The notes below the pieces were generated by a model. The model saw only the letters and a list, made by a program, of their open reading frames with translations. It did no database searches and was not told where the DNA came from. From Knoxdaviesia capensis (Eukaryota; Ascomycota; Sordariomycetes; Microascales; Gondwanamycetaceae), in assembly GCA_001510575.1 (NCBI GenBank), contig LNGK01000001.1, forward strand, positions 1 through 64,000: 64,000 nucleotides of DNA, written 5' to 3'. Both the position numbers and the translations under genes were made by a program. Positions 34,031 through 49,436 of the stretch are shown piece after piece. Position 1 is the first letter of the stretch; each line of letters begins with the position of its first letter.

Positions 34031-37000
34031 TGCTGAAGAGAGGAATCTGGGGTCGAGGCTTAGGGAGGAAGAGATACGGGGATGAGAGATGAGGGATGAG
34101 GCAGTAGGAACAGCAATCGTGGCTATCGAACTGGCATGTGTTCATATGTTGCTGAAGCTGAAGCTACTGAAAGCCAACACGAGCGACGATAAGGGCGAAT
34201 AGGAGGCAACAGGGAGAGACAGAGACGGCCGTGGCTTAGATCTGCTTGATAGACATAGTTGTGGCCAGTTTTTCCCGTCCGTGTTCACGATGCAAATTGG
34301 AACACACCTGGCAAGAATTGAAAGGGTTGGAGAAGAAAAAAAGGAGACCAGGGTTAATTGATTCTGCCATTCAAACTCTTAAGAGCAAAGAGACGGCTTC
34401 AATAACAACAACAACCCCTGTGATATATGCTGCATCTCTTCCGTGGAGCCAAAAAGACGGGCCCAGACGCATTTTCGTCTTCCCTGTGGAAAAGCGATCC
34501 GCCACGTTTTTTTTTTTCGGCACAAGAATTCACGTGAAGAGTCACCTGCACCGAAGATTTTGCAATTTGAAGACTAACCCTAACTAAACGTTGCAGCCCT
34601 AAATGTTTAATAGATTGGAACGTGGTGGCGGCGGCCGGCTGTGGGAGCCTGATAAAAGATACAAAACGTATGGGGCACCTAAACATCCTCCTTTTGAAAA
34701 CGTTAAACAACTCCCAGCAAACACCGAGAAAACAGGGTCTATATCTGCTTCTTTTTCTTGAAGCAGCGTCTAAAGAGGACGGGGGTCAAATCTACCCGCC
34801 AAACCAGTCTATACAGTGACAGAAAGAGGGCCCATCGGAATGGGCAGCCCATCCCCGAGAATGGGGAAAGCTTAGCAACACCCGAAAAAAAAACATGCAA
34901 ATATAATAACGTTACACTCAGGCCAAGTTCCGTGGGTGTTTCTGTCCCTGGAGTGGGAGAGAGAACCCGGGGAACAGACCGAGGGGCGTGTCGGCGCAGG
35001 TGCGGCCGCCGCACAAACGTATCCACTTAAGAGCCGACCGGCCCGGAGATGTGGGGCCGGCGGGGTTGAGCGTGTTGGGGGGAAAGATCGTGCGACTGGC
35101 AGCGGAGGTTAGAATCTTTGCTTTGCACGAGGGTTGAGAGGCAGACGGAAGGGGAAGCTGTACATGAGGTGGTCATTCTTCGGATCTAAAAAAACGTGAA
35201 GAAACGGGTTGGGTGGGGCCGAACGGGGAGCGGCCCCTGGAGCGGTATCGTTGGTGGCGGGTCCGGAGGAGCCCGGTGATGTGTGCTTGGAACATTTTGG
35301 ATCTGTGGTGTGGTCAGATGAGGAGGACCACACACACGATATGAAGTGGTGGGTGGCAGGAGACACTTGCCCACGGACGACCAACATCCGGGGCAAGGCT
35401 GGGTCATCGAGGGCGTGGGGGGCCCATGGTGCAGGTCGAAACAGGAAGAGAAAGGGGGTGCATTTGTAGAGAGGAAAGAAGGTAAGGCAATGTTTGAGAC
35501 TGGAGAGAGACTGATGAGAAGAGAGAAGTGGAAAAGACGAGAGGGGGGGGCGACAGATTGATTTATATACGCACTTCCCTTCCTGATGGTGTCCCAAGTT
35601 CCCCAAAGTCTTGTGTGCGGAGCCTTGCCACTTCGGCTTCCAGCTCGGAAAACCTATTTGGGACAAACATGCATCCCACTGTCGAGGCTGCCGAACTGCC
35701 GGCGCACACTCAATAATATCACTCCACGTAAGATGTTGAAATGTTTGGGGGGGGGCATGGACTGCCAACATCTGCTTTTCACTTGTCCAGATCTGCGCGA
35801 GACCACCTTTCATACCGGTCCGCAAATGTACAATTCTTCTTCTCACTCGTGTCTATCTTGAGTGGGCCGAGCTCAAGACCCCACGGAACAGTGTTTTCAC
35901 GGTTCCCCAACGTCTCCCAACACGGGAGGGCTTCATTTCTGCCCAACCCTCGCCGTCGGTGGCAAATATCAATTGTGAGAACCAGCCACGAGAAATATAT
36001 GACCCCTGGGGGGTCTGTGTCCAATGGCTTGCCGGTTCCTGAATGTCAAAAAAGACCGAACTTCGCAAAAAGCAGAGCGAACACAGCCTGACACCGGAAA
36101 TTGTAATTTGACTCGCTCCACTGCGCGCTGCGCGCTACTGCATGCATACAGTCAACAGTATGAGAGAGAGGAACACCGACGGCCAATCAATCAAGCGATC
36201 AAGGCGTCTAGTTGTCAATTTGCCTTCTAGGGGACACAAAAAGAAAGCAATGGACAATTGACAGTCAACGGAATCTGGATTCGGAGAATTACCGAACCAG
36301 ACTTTCAAATTTGGTCAAAGTTAAAAGGGGCAAGGCGGGACTTTGCATACCGAAAAAGTGGACGACATTGACCAAACCCTAGTACAACCCTAAGACTTGA
36401 GAAACTACAAACTCTGGCGACCGAGGAAATCTGTAAAATCCGCCAGTTCGGTTGTTTTCCGACCGATATTACCAGTGTGGTGCTGGGAGATAGATGCCAC
36501 GAGATCCGCAATTACTGTGATCTGGTCAGGATGACGCCTCGATCATGTCCACGTATGCCCGCCCACCTTGGTATCTTTTCGTTCAGACTCTTCGCTGGCT
36601 AGACAATTGACACGAAAACCATCACGACATCATGAGTCAAGAACCGTGCCTCAGTTCGGCTGCTCTCTTCGGTGGGACATCTGCCTCGTTTTTTTGAAAG
36701 TCTGCATATCTTGGCGTTTTCTCATCTTCTCTTTCTGCCTTGCGCCGCCCATCCCGGCTCGCTGGCCGAGACTTACAAGTCCGCGAGACACGCCGAGCCG
36801 GTCCTCCTCGACTCTGCTCCCCCCGAAGGAACAGGGGAAAGGGAAAAAGAGGACGAAAAGAGGCTGCAGCAACGGCCGCAGGAATCGGTGCCCCCTGGTC
36901 GGTATCTGCAATATCCATACACTACATATATAAGAGCCGCCTTGCTCTGGCTGACCTCCCCTGATCCATGTCCTGGAAATATGCCCTCTCACCCTGCATC

Positions 37001-37896
37001 TCTTTCTGCCTTCGCTGTGCGGCCCAAAGAGGGCTACACGTCTGCCCTCACACATACAGACACACCTAACATACGTGCCTGTCTCGTACTTACATTTCCC
37101 TATTCACTTATACCCCCCTTCCGGGCTGCCTCGGCCCGTGAGGCTTTCACCACCGACGCCACAGCCTCCGCCCCACCGGCCAATCTCGTATATCTACATC
37201 CTCGTCCAGTCACTTCCCTACGTCTCTCCCTCTGCCAGCGTGTGCCTCCAGGAGCCCAAACTCTACCGGTTAGCCACGTCGGAGACCTCATTCTTCTTCA
37301 CATTTACAAAACTCACACACCACATCCTCTCTCTGTCTCTTCACCCCTGAAATACCAAGAACGCATGTATACCCAACATCACCCTCCTTACTTACTTACA
37401 GATACAAAAATGAAAAAACCACAGATATGCAGAAGAGCGAGAGCCCAGAATACACACACAATGTTTGATAAGAGACGCCCAGAATCAACAGAGGCTTTCT
37501 TGCACGCCCGATAGGAAAAAGACGACGTCAGAATGAAGAAGAAAAAAAGGAACAAAAGTGATACAAGTTTGAAATCCATCTCACTCCCCACCCCCAAGAT
37601 ACAAAAAAAGCAAAAAGCGAACAGAAAAGGAGAAAAAGGACCAAGTGATACAATGGACATCCTAGTTTTAAGAAAGAAACGGTAAAAGGAGAAAATGGAG
37701 AGAAAAACAACAGGAGGCTATGCCCATCTTCCAACGGCAAAAAGCAAAAAGAAAATGAAAAAAAGAAGAAGCAAAAGTACACCTATGTGTTCGTGTTCAG
37801 TCTCCCTCCCTCCCTCAGTACCACCAGCTCTTGGAAAACTATCTAGCTAAGTGAGAGTGACGAAAGGGCACACACACCAAGTCCCCCCGGCCGGCT
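34031..37896. other. Non-coding stretch of 3.9 kb
   Basis: Upstream of the type I membrane protein gene and downstream of the nucleoporin gene. Frames of 245 codons (minus, 35109-35846) and 280 codons (plus, 36672-37514) exist, but neither resembles a protein and the second begins at GTG. AACCCTAA motifs occur at 34574 and 36374. No RNA gene recognised. Confidence 0.5.
34574..34586. promoter_or_regulatory. Telobox-like CTAACCCTAACTA
   Basis: About 545 bp upstream of the type I membrane protein gene. The same 13-mer occurs at 43188. Function inferred from similarity to teloboxes. Confidence 0.35.
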
Positions 37897-40800
37897 TTAC
37901 GCAAACCGCAGAGTGCCGCCCAGCGAAATGCGCTCCGAAAGCCCAATGACCTCGCGCTTGAGCGCCTTCAGAATCCGCCGCAGCTCGCTGACATCTTTGC
38001 CGCCCTCGTTGCGCCCGTGGCCCACCGCCGGCAGCGCCTGCTCGCACCGGTCCAGCAGCTGCCGCACTGCGGGCCCGGTAATACCGCCCATGCCTGCGCC
38101 CGACGACGCCGTCACCGACGCCGCTAAAGGTGCACCACCGCCAGCGCCAGCGCCGCCGCCGGTCCGCCGCCGCACGTCGCGCGCCCACGCCTCGATCACC
38201 GCCGCAATCATCTCCACCAGCCGCGTGCGCGTCGCCGGCGTCGTGAAGCCGTAGTCCTGCGCATCGAGCACGTGCTCCAGGATCCGCACCACCATCTCGT
38301 GCGACACGCTCAGGCTCAGGAACAGCTGCACCGGCCACGCCGGGTCCGCGCCAATCGTCGCGTCCTGCGAGTTGACCACCGCGTACCGGCACAGCTCCGG
38401 CAGCAGCATGCTGACCGGGAACACAATGCTATCGCCAGATGTCCGGTTCGCAATCTCCTGCACCTTGGTCGTGACCGATTCGTACGGCAGCGGCGCGTCG
38501 TTGGCCTCCGCTCCGCCGCTAGAAGCCCGCATCACCGCGTCGTCGTGGGTCTGCTGGATCAGACTCTCCCACGTGTTGGCAATCGTAGTGGCGTTACGGT
38601 AGTCGGCCGCGTGATAAATCAGCAAGCAGAGATCAAAGTAGTTAGCTTGATCAGCATACTCGTTGAAAAGCTGTAGGGAGGGACAAAAAGTCAGCAAATC
38701 TGCATATTAAACCGGAGAAAAACACCACCACAAAGGGTGGGACCAGTCTACTCACAGTGCTCAAATCCTGAATCTTTCCATTCAAAGCCGTCTCAATCTC
38801 CGCCTTCTTCTCCGCATCCAACCGGCTATCCGCCCGCAGCCGCTGGAGCAGATCATCCTGGATATGCGCCACCTCCAGCAGCCCAGCGATCGTGTGTTCG
38901 AGATACTGGCGCTGCTGGCGGCCAGCATCGGACGACTGCACGTTGACGTTGGTCTTGGCACGGCTGAGCAGCGTGATGCGCTCCTGGATGCCCAGCGCCG
39001 CGTCGCCAGTCGCCACCTGGTGCTGCACCACCGCGGCATCGTAGAACCGGCTGCGGTTGGTGTAGAACCGGCACAGAAGCTCGGCGTGGCGCGTGTCGGT
39101 CTGCGCCAGGCCCTCCAGGAACGTCACCACGTGCGGCGACTCGATCGTCAGGATCCGGTCCGTCCAGCCTTGCTGGATGTACCACTCGTACAGCCCAAAG
39201 TGGAATAGCTCGTCGTCCGATCCGTTGACCACCTCGTACGCCTCGCGCCGCTTCGTCGTCGCTAGCGTCGGCCGCCCGTCGATCATCTCTGGCTCGCGCG
39301 TCGCCTCCGCGTCCATTTGCAGGAGCACCTTATGCACCAGGTCGTAGCACCGCGACCGCTCTTCGAAGAGCACCGCACGCGAATCATTGGCCGGCCGCTT
39401 ATCCTTAGTCCATGCCAGCGCCGCGTTACCGCGGTCGCGCTCGTGGGCCGCCGCGAGACAGAGAACAATAGCGCCGGCATAGTAACGCAGCTCGACGTAC
39501 TGGTTGACCGCAAGCTCCAGGTTGGCGAACGACAGGTTGCCCGCCACCTTCTGGAAGAGTCGCAGACTGCCGTTGAGAAGACCGCGGGAGGCCGTGCTTC
39601 CAGGGGGCTGCTCCGACGCCCGCTTCAGCTGTTCTTGCGCCTTGAAGATCACCACATCATCCGGGCTGCAGAAGCTACCACACCGGCGGCGAAGCGCATC
39701 GGCAACCGTCTCAACGTTAGATCCATTGTCGATGTTGCGGTTCACAATAGCCTTGACCAGGACCTTGGCGAGGTCCTTGCCCGAGGACGAAGCAAAGAGG
39801 CGCTCGTACCGAAGGTCCTTCATTTGCTGGCGGGTGGGCTCGTCCAACCGCGCGAATATGTCGCTGACACGCTCATCAAACAGCATCAGCACAAACGAGA
39901 TACCCTCCGAGATGCTCTCCATCAGTCTTTCTATGGCATGTAGGGCCTGGTGCTCGGCCTGGAACGCCACCTCCTCCTGCTTGCTGGAGACACGTGTAAG
40001 ATCCGAGGGACCAGAGAGGCCCTGAATGAACGAGCGGTTGGCCCCAAGGAACCGGCGCAGACGTTCCAGACTCTCCTGAACAGCCACCAGCTTGGAAATA
40101 GGCACAGTCGACGCAACCTGGAATCCACCCGCAGGCGCCTTGCCAACAGTAATGACGGGAGACCGCCACAGCATGCGCACAAGTCGCGACAGGAAGAGCA
40201 CGATGGCATCATGGCGAGCAGACAGTTTCACCGACTCCGTGCTAAGAGGAGTCCCATCGGCCTCGGTCATCACCGGCTGACCACCGTACTCGACAAACAC
40301 AGTGCGTGACCGATCCTGGGTGGTCTGGTCGGTAGCACGGGCCGCTCCAGGACGAGCATCGCTGCCATGTCCGCAGGCAACGGCCAGCGCCGCCGAAATA
40401 GTCTCAACACGGCCGTACATCTGCACAAACTTGCGCGACTCTAGCTCGATGCTCTCGTCGCTGCCCGCTCCGCGCATGGCTGACGCGAACAAGTCGACGA
40501 GTCTCCGCCGCCGAAGAATATGGATGCCGGTGTTCGTCAGGACAGCAAACTCGCTTGGGGGCTCGTCAAACTGGACCGCCAGCTCGTTGCCAAAGCCCAT
40601 CGGCTGCTTCGCCGCCGAGAACGCCTTGGTCATCATGCCAACAGCCTCAGCACGGCCGCCAATCGGGACCCAGCTTCCGTGCTCGTAGTACTTGTATGCG
40701 GACAGGGGCGGGGTGTTCTTGATGCGGCCGGTCTCCGGGGCCGACACAAACACCTGGTCCTCGTTGGGGTTGGTGTCCTTCTGGACGAAATCCAGGAAGT

Positions 40801-42328
40801 ATCCGGGCGCGAAGCGGGTGCCGACGCGGCTGAGCATCAGAGACTTGGAGTCGAGATCGACAATGGCATCGCCGGTCGACGAGACCATGGATGACTGGAT
40901 CGACTTGCGAGATGACGACGAGGACGAAGGGGGGAACTTGATAAACTGCACCTGCATGCTCTGGGGGGCCAGGTTTGACGACGCGTTCACCATGTACGAA
41001 GCAGCGTTAGTAGCGCTAATGAACAGGCGGCATCCAGTATTAGTGAGTGCCATCAGATGCAATTTAGACGCCTCGCGCGAAGAGATGGGGCTAATGGCAA
41101 CGATGCGCATCCGATCATTAAGCAGAGACGACACGGTTATCATATGGGCGATATCGCGCAAGCAGTGGTTCTTCTCCTTCTCGATAACCTTGGTGAGTCG
41201 GTTAGGCGCCTCCATGTGGTAGGTCCGGATGGTAGACTTGTTCGAGAGCGTGTATAGCAGGTTCCGGGAGTCGTCAATCACAATGTCGCACAGGTTCTCG
41301 CCGCTCTTGGACGAGAAGATGCCGGTCTGTAGGGAAACCACCGACGTCCAGCCGGGGTTAGTATGGTTAATCTTGCCACACCGGTTGGAAAACCAGCGCT
41401 CTTCCTGCTGGTAGTAAAGCTCGTGGACATCGGTATCGCTGCTGCCACCAAAGAAAATGCGGCCATTGGCGCTTCCGGCGATGATCTTAACATCGATTCC
41501 GCGAAGAGGCAACGACATGCGCGTCTGGTACAGCGAAACGGTCTTGGTGCCGGCAGGAGTAGACTCGGCGGAGACTCCCAGAAGTATTATGTCGGAAGTG
41601 GTGGCGACGACAAGGATGTGAGTGATTGTCGCGACGAAAATGCCGGGCTTAGGCGCCACCAGAGCTACGGCCTGGATAGTATGGGCCTGATCCTCGAATC
41701 CGATGAGTTCGGGAGATGGGTGGGTGAAATCCCACAGATAGATGGAGTTGTCAATAACAACCCAGGCATGGTTGATCTCTGCGAAGAGGCCCATCATGGT
41801 CTGGAACTTGCTAGAGTCGTAGTGGGTGAACACCTCCTCGGGTATGGGGTACATGTGAGTTTTGTGGAAGGGAGCCCAGGACGAGTCGATATGGGACAGA
41901 TCGTATTCGGAGGACGCGCCCTGGCGACAGTACGAGTCGAGGTCGGGGAAGCTCTCGTCGCTCTTTAGGAACTCGTTGATCGACTTAGCTGCCTTGGCGA
42001 TGGGGGACAGCTGTTCGACGGGGGGAAGGGGTGTCACCGAGACAACGCCCGGGCCGAGAGACGACGGCACACCGAGGGCATCGGCAGCGGAAGGAACTTT
42101 GGTGGTCGACGAGCCGAGGGGGAGCATCGCGGATGACTGCAAGCTAGAAACACCGGGTCCGGCTCCAGCACCGCCACGAGAAGGTATCGCAGAGGACGAC
42201 TGGAGCTCGGTGAATAGCCGCCGGCGGGTGTTATCGCTGGTGGTAGAAGAGAACTGGCCCCCGATTGCCGGAGTGTTGATGAAGGCGCCGGGCACGGGGC
42301 GAACCGGCGTGGCGAAGGGGAAGGCCAT
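37897..42328 (-). CDS. NUP170: Nuclear pore inner-ring nucleoporin, Nup155/Nup157/Nup170 family
   Basis: Exons 38756-42328 and 37897-38670, split by an 85 bp intron, give 1448 residues, close to the family's usual 1400-1500. Residues 1-95 are Ser/Thr/Pro-rich. Then I-A-K-A-A-K-S-I-N-E-F and D-L-D-S-Y-C-R lead into an N-terminal beta-propeller (about 120-560) with W-A-P-F-H-K-T, A-E-I-N-H-A-W-V-V-I-D-N and Y-L-W-D-F. The rest is a helical solenoid (about 620-1448). Segments such as F-N-E-Y-A-D-Q-A-N-Y-F-D-L-C-L-L-I-Y-H in exon 2 are typical of the C-terminal part. Known: these proteins scaffold the inner ring of the pore and contact the nuclear membrane. Yeast has Nup157 and Nup170, and filamentous fungi usually one. 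Confidence 0.95.
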
Positions 42329-43666
42329 GATTGCGGATGTGGGAGGATCTTCACACCGCGTGAAAGAGGCCTCGATCAGGATGTATGCTTTTAGAATGGG
42401 GGGGATGACCTAGACTGGGGGTAGTGGACAAGAGCTGTGAGTATAGAGCATTTCACAGGGAGCTTGAAATTTGACTGTATGGAAGAATGAGATCGTATGC
42501 GCGCGCAGGAGGAAATGGATATCACGAGCCGCGCAAGCTGCAGGCAACAGGAACATCCACAACGCTTTACGCGCGTCAATCGCGTCAACACGTACAGGAT
42601 CAACAAACTCGAGATCGCCAGTCGAGGTCACAACCCTCGAAGTGAGGTTGAAGAATTCGATAGACCGTACACACGAGGATGGCAAGAATCGAAGGCGTGG
42701 GGAGAAAGGAGAGAGGAAGGGAATATTCGGCGATGTCAAGGTGTGTAGGCCTTGATGCCCAATTGACAGAATGAGAAAGTAAACAAATTTCCTCAGCAAC
42801 CGAAACGTAAAAACAAAAACTAGAAGAGAAAAGAAAGAGGCTTGATTGCGGAAATCGGGGACTGGGAATTGGAAGAGGAAGAAAAATAAAAATGGGTGAA
42901 GGTAAAGCTCATCCCAGAATTTGTGTGTGTGATGTTAAAAAGAGTAGAGTTGCTTTTTATTTTTTTTCTGCCAGTAATATTTTTTTTTTGGTTGGACAAC
43001 AAGAAGCTCCGGCAAACGCTGAAGTCGCTTTCATGTACCAATCAGCGCCAAAGTGTGTGTATAGATACTTCGACACTTGAGGGTGAGTTTCAGGCCTAAG
43101 ATTTCCGGCACAAATCCCCCAGACGCGTATAAAATTTCGCGTAGTTTTGCCATTTTGCTGTAAAAGCACTTTGCACCCATAGATAATCTAACCCTAACTA
43201 GCTGGAAGCTTCGGGTTAATGGCAAACGCCGTCAGTCAACGCATCATCACGGTCACAGAACAGGTCATTTTGGTGATTTTCAAGGGCATTGTCATAAGAG
43301 AAGATAGGTATGAGGAATACTATCTAATTGATATTTCTTCACAAGCGCAAATAACAAGCCCCAAGACATAATAACTAACGCAGGAGAATAAGATATGCCA
43401 AACGAAACCCCGAAACGAGAAGCACCAACTCCAAGAAGCTCCCCCAACCTGAAAAGGCCGCGATGCCTGCCCTGTCCCGGTGCCGTGGCCACATAACGCC
43501 GGGTTTAACTTTTTGTTGATTTGCTTGTGTGGGAAGGAAATAAGGAGATGGATGATAGAAGATGAGTAAGAGATTTCACGCACGACACCCGCGTGAATGA
43601 GATAGGAGGAGGAGGCAACAGAGGTTTGAAAAGGGAAGAACTGGTAAAGACGACACCATCATGTGC
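42329..43666. other. Intergenic region, nucleoporin promoter side and KAR 3' side
   Basis: No gene seen. It contains a telobox at 43188 and T-rich patches. Confidence 0.5.
43188..43200. promoter_or_regulatory. Telobox-like CTAACCCTAACTA
   Basis: 860 bp upstream of the nucleoporin start and identical to the site at 34574. Regulatory role inferred. Confidence 0.35.
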
Positions 43667-44796
43667 TTAGGTAGTCTTCTTCGCCTCCCGCTCGGCCTTG
43701 CGGAGAGCCCGCTTCCGGATATCGGCATGCATCTTAAGATTGTACCAGATAGCCCAGGTGTTGGACGCTCCAATGGTGTTCTCGACAATCCACAGCAGGG
43801 CAGCGTGAGACCACCAGGGCGTGTAAGTGTTGCTGTTGCGCTGGTAGTATCCGGTGCCGATCTTGGTGAGGGCAGCCTTGACAAACTCGCGCGGGCTGGG
43901 AACCATGGCGCTGGTGCGGCGAATCTTGCTCATACTGGTGGTAACCATGTAGCTCACAACAAACTGCACATCGACACCATCGGCGGAGAGCTCACCGGCC
44001 AGAGCCTCGCTCCACGTCTGCAGGAAAGCCTTGCTTCCAGAGTAGGTGGCCAGGTACGGAGTCGGTATCCATCCAGCAAACGAGCCAACAGTCATGATCA
44101 GACCACGGCGCTTCTTCTTGAAGATAGGAGCAATCAGTTGCGTGGTCTTCAGGGTGCCCAAGCAGTTGATGGTGACAATGTTCTGCAGCTCGGTGGCGTC
44201 AGTCTCCAGGAACGGAACAGGAATGTTATGGCTCTGTCCAACGTTGTTGATGAGAATGCCAACATCGATGTCCTTGATGGTATCGGCCAACCGTGCGTAG
44301 TCCTCGGCCTTGTCCTGAGCGTAGTCCATGGCCACAATGCGCGACTGGAAACCCTTTTCGCCGTACTTGTCGTTGAGATCAGCAGCCAGAGCCTCAAGCT
44401 TAGACTGAGTCCGCGAGACCAGAACGATGTTGAAGCCGTTGGAGGCAAGTTGAGAAGCAAATTCCTTTCCGATTCCGTCCGAGGCTCCGGTGACGACGGC
44501 CCATCCAGAGCCAATCTTGCCGTATTTTCGAATCTGTGGAAAGTGCGAGAACATTGCAGTTAGACCAGGGGACTAAGGCCAGAGAAGCCAAACAGGAAGA
44601 CTCCACGACGGCCGTGAAACCCCGTAGAATCAACAGAAACCGCCGACAAGGGATAACTCACTCTGGTTCCGCGGGCAAAGAAGACACCACCAATGAAGTT
44701 GACAATGTCCAGGCCACGCATCATCACCCAGATACCGCCAACAACGGCCAGAGCCACCTGCACGGAGGCAGGGACATATTGAAAGATGGCAAACAT
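43667..44796 (-). CDS. IFA38: Very-long-chain 3-ketoacyl-CoA reductase (microsomal)
   Basis: Exons 44662-44796 and 43667-44533 give 333 residues. It reduces 3-ketoacyl-CoA with NADPH in the second step of the ER fatty-acid elongation cycle. Seen: an N-terminal membrane segment (about residues 13-38), the NADPH site T-G-A-S-D-G-I-G at the start of the Rossmann fold, I-N-N-V-G, the catalytic Ser in V-G-S-F-A-G, and the Tyr/Lys pair in Y-S-G-S-K. A second hydrophobic segment lies near A-L-L-W-I-V-E-N. The protein ends K-K-T-T, a KKXX ER-retrieval signal. Length matches yeast Ifa38/YBR159W. The divergent neighbour is ERG28, another ER lipid gene. Confidence 0.94.
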
Positions 44797-46082
44797 GGCT
44801 GGTATAAGTCACACAGACCGAGTTGGAGAGTCAATCGAAGCAGAAGAAGATATATAGATCCCCAACCAGGTGGTTCGGTGCCTGAAGCCCCTGTGTGTTT
44901 GGCGGGGTATTGATAACGGCAGTCGATGTCGTTAGCCACGAGCGGGAAAAAATGATTGTAGTGTGTGAGATGCAATGAGTGAACAAGTAAGAAATGGCCT
45001 GGTGCGAGATTGTTGGTGAAGAGATAAAAAGAATGATCATGCAGAAGCGAAGATAATTGTTAGGAGATGAAATGGACAAATCAGGGGAGCTCCGGACGAT
45101 AAAAGAAAAAAAAGTGGGAGAGAGCAGTTTGGGAGCATCATGTTTCTCCACCAAAAATGTCGCCGGCCAAAAGGTCCAGAGCACTGGACCGACCCGGTCG
45201 CAGCTTCCTCAGATAAGTAGCCCAAGCGGCAGGCTCTTGCCTGATGACCTTCCCTGCTGTTGGCATCTTGCATCAATGTATCCCATCCCAGGTAGCTTCC
45301 GAGTACATATAATGCGGTGCAGACCTGTAAGTAAAAGAACGGCAGTAGCGGATGTCTAAACAGATGCGTGCGATACAACGCCGCCCGTAAACCTGCGTTG
45401 GTTGGACCTTCCGTGCCACGGCCCACAGCAACAAAATCGACATGGCAGGAGCAAGCCAACGAAGCCACACGACCCCAAACCCTGCTTCCCTGACGCACAA
45501 AAAAACGAGCCAATTCCACCCATCCATGGTCGCACTTTCTTTGTGTGGTTCATTTCTACACCGAACCTCCGACGGAGAGAGAAGTCCGCCCGATCGAGCA
45601 TGCCTGTTGTGCTGGGCTGGGGCAGGAAGGGTCCTGCCGATGTTCAGGGAGCGTCGTGTCTGGCCCTGTCCGGGACTGTAAACGGAAGGCAGTCAGTCGG
45701 TGGTTCCTTCCTTACTGTAGCGTTCCGCATGTTGCCAACGTGATCACGGCGACTTCTGCGATTGCCTCAAAGCAAGAAGCCGGAGGAAGCTGCTGACAGC
45801 TGACAGCCTATTAAAGCTGAGCCCAAGTCGCCCTAAATCGGCGTCGACATTCAGCGGTGCCACTTCCCAAAATGGCCCCTGAAGGATGACATAAGTCCAC
45901 TGCTCTTGTTCGGATTCAAACTTCTTCATCTCTTTCCGTCAACAGTTCTGTTTGTAAAGGGGGAAAGGGCATATTATCTCAACCATCCCACCGCCATCTC
46001 CATCTCCAAAATCTCATCTCCGCCTCCATTCATACCTCTCTCATTCATCACCTGTCATCCAAAGTCTCCGTTCATTCTTCCA
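44797..46082. other. Divergent promoter region between KAR and ERG28
   Basis: 1.3 kb with CT-rich leader sequence just before ERG28. Frames near 45.0-45.6 kb resemble nothing known. Confidence 0.5.
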
Positions 46083-46779
46083 ATGGACTTTCTCAAGTCG
46101 CTTCTCCCGGTTGCAAAGGGATATCTCCCCTACTATATGCTGACGGTATGTTTAAGGCTGAATCAGCTTGCGCCAATGCTACCCACCAAAAAAAAACCCC
46201 CCGAACATACTCACTCAAGCTATTCGCGATGCGTGTCAGGTCTTGATTTGGATGCAGTGTGAGGGGGAAAAAATTTATCCAAGAGATTGGTCTGACTAAT
46301 TGCCGATTGGCGTGTTGTAGCTGTCGGTCATCTCCATCGGAAACTCCATCCAGAATCTGGCCACTCTGCACTTCTCGCGCCGGCTGTACAACGGCCGGTT
46401 TGTGCGCAACTCGGCACTCCCTCCGGCATCGGCCAGCTTCAACCCAGACGACAGCATCAAGAAGTTCACTCCCGCGGCCGCTGATGCTCCGGGGGCCGTC
46501 GACCAGGTGACTCCGCTAGCAGCGCGCTGTTTCGCCGTGTGGACTCTGCTCACCAGCGTGGTGCGCTGCTACGCGTCGTACCATCTGGCGTTTGGTCCGA
46601 TGTACAACATCGCCATCTGGACCTACGTGGTGGCGTGGATTCATTTCGTCAGCGAGCTCACCATCTTCAAGACCATGAGCCTTGGAGGCCCTCAGTTCCT
46701 GCCGCTGACCTTTGCGACTCTCGGCATCAGCTGGATGCTGTACGCTCGGGATTTCTACGTCGAGATCGAGTCTATTTAG
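46083..46779 (+). CDS. ERG28: Ergosterol biosynthesis scaffold protein Erg28
   Basis: Exons 46083-46145 and 46321-46779, with a 175 bp intron, give 173 residues. Seen: four hydrophobic segments (Y-M-L-T-L-S-V-I-S-I, then F-A-V-W-T-L-L-T, I-A-I-W-T-Y-V-V and T-F-A-T-L-G-I-S). Family-typical strings are G-N-S-I-Q-N, C-Y-A-S-Y-H-L, W-T-Y-V-V-A-W-I-H-F-V-S-E and F-K-T-M-S-L-G-G-P. Known: Erg28 has no catalytic activity and tethers the C-4 demethylation enzymes (Erg25, Erg26, Erg27) and Erg6 in the ER membrane. It is somewhat longer than yeast Erg28 because of a hydrophilic loop after the first segment (about residues 45-80). Confidence 0.94.
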
Positions 46780-47139
46780 ACTCACGGAGGCGTCTCTCTG
46801 GAGTACTGTCGGTCTTTTCTTTTCCGTCATTGGTGGCATTTTCAATGGTATTTCGATCCGACATGTTAAGGTAGGTGAGTCTCACTTCATGTGCAACTGA
46901 GCTCACGGAAGTGCATATAGGGAATTGATTGGTTACTATCAGAATAGACAGGCTGTTGCTTTACTCTTACTTTATTTTTTTCGCTGCTATCGACTGGTGA
47001 TTATCTTTGCTCACCATCCGTGCCTCTAAGGGTTATAAATCTGTCTGACTCCATGACCCTCACCACAATTAGGGCCCCCGTGTTGCGTGAAGATATACAG
47101 GCAACAACCCCCGAAAATTCCCAACCCACAAAACCAAGT
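46780..47139. other. Convergent 3' region of ERG28 and the GALT gene
   Basis: 360 bp, AT-richer than the genes. No feature recognised. Confidence 0.5.

Positions 47140-49436
<2,297 letters not shown>

Noticed and set aside
35109..35846. 245-codon minus-strand frame
   Set aside because: No recognisable motif and codon use unlike the neighbours; probably chance, though a small unknown gene cannot be excluded.
36672..37514. 280-codon frame with a signal-peptide-like start
   Set aside because: The first codon is GTG, the rest is low complexity with no family resemblance, and the composition is unlike the real genes.
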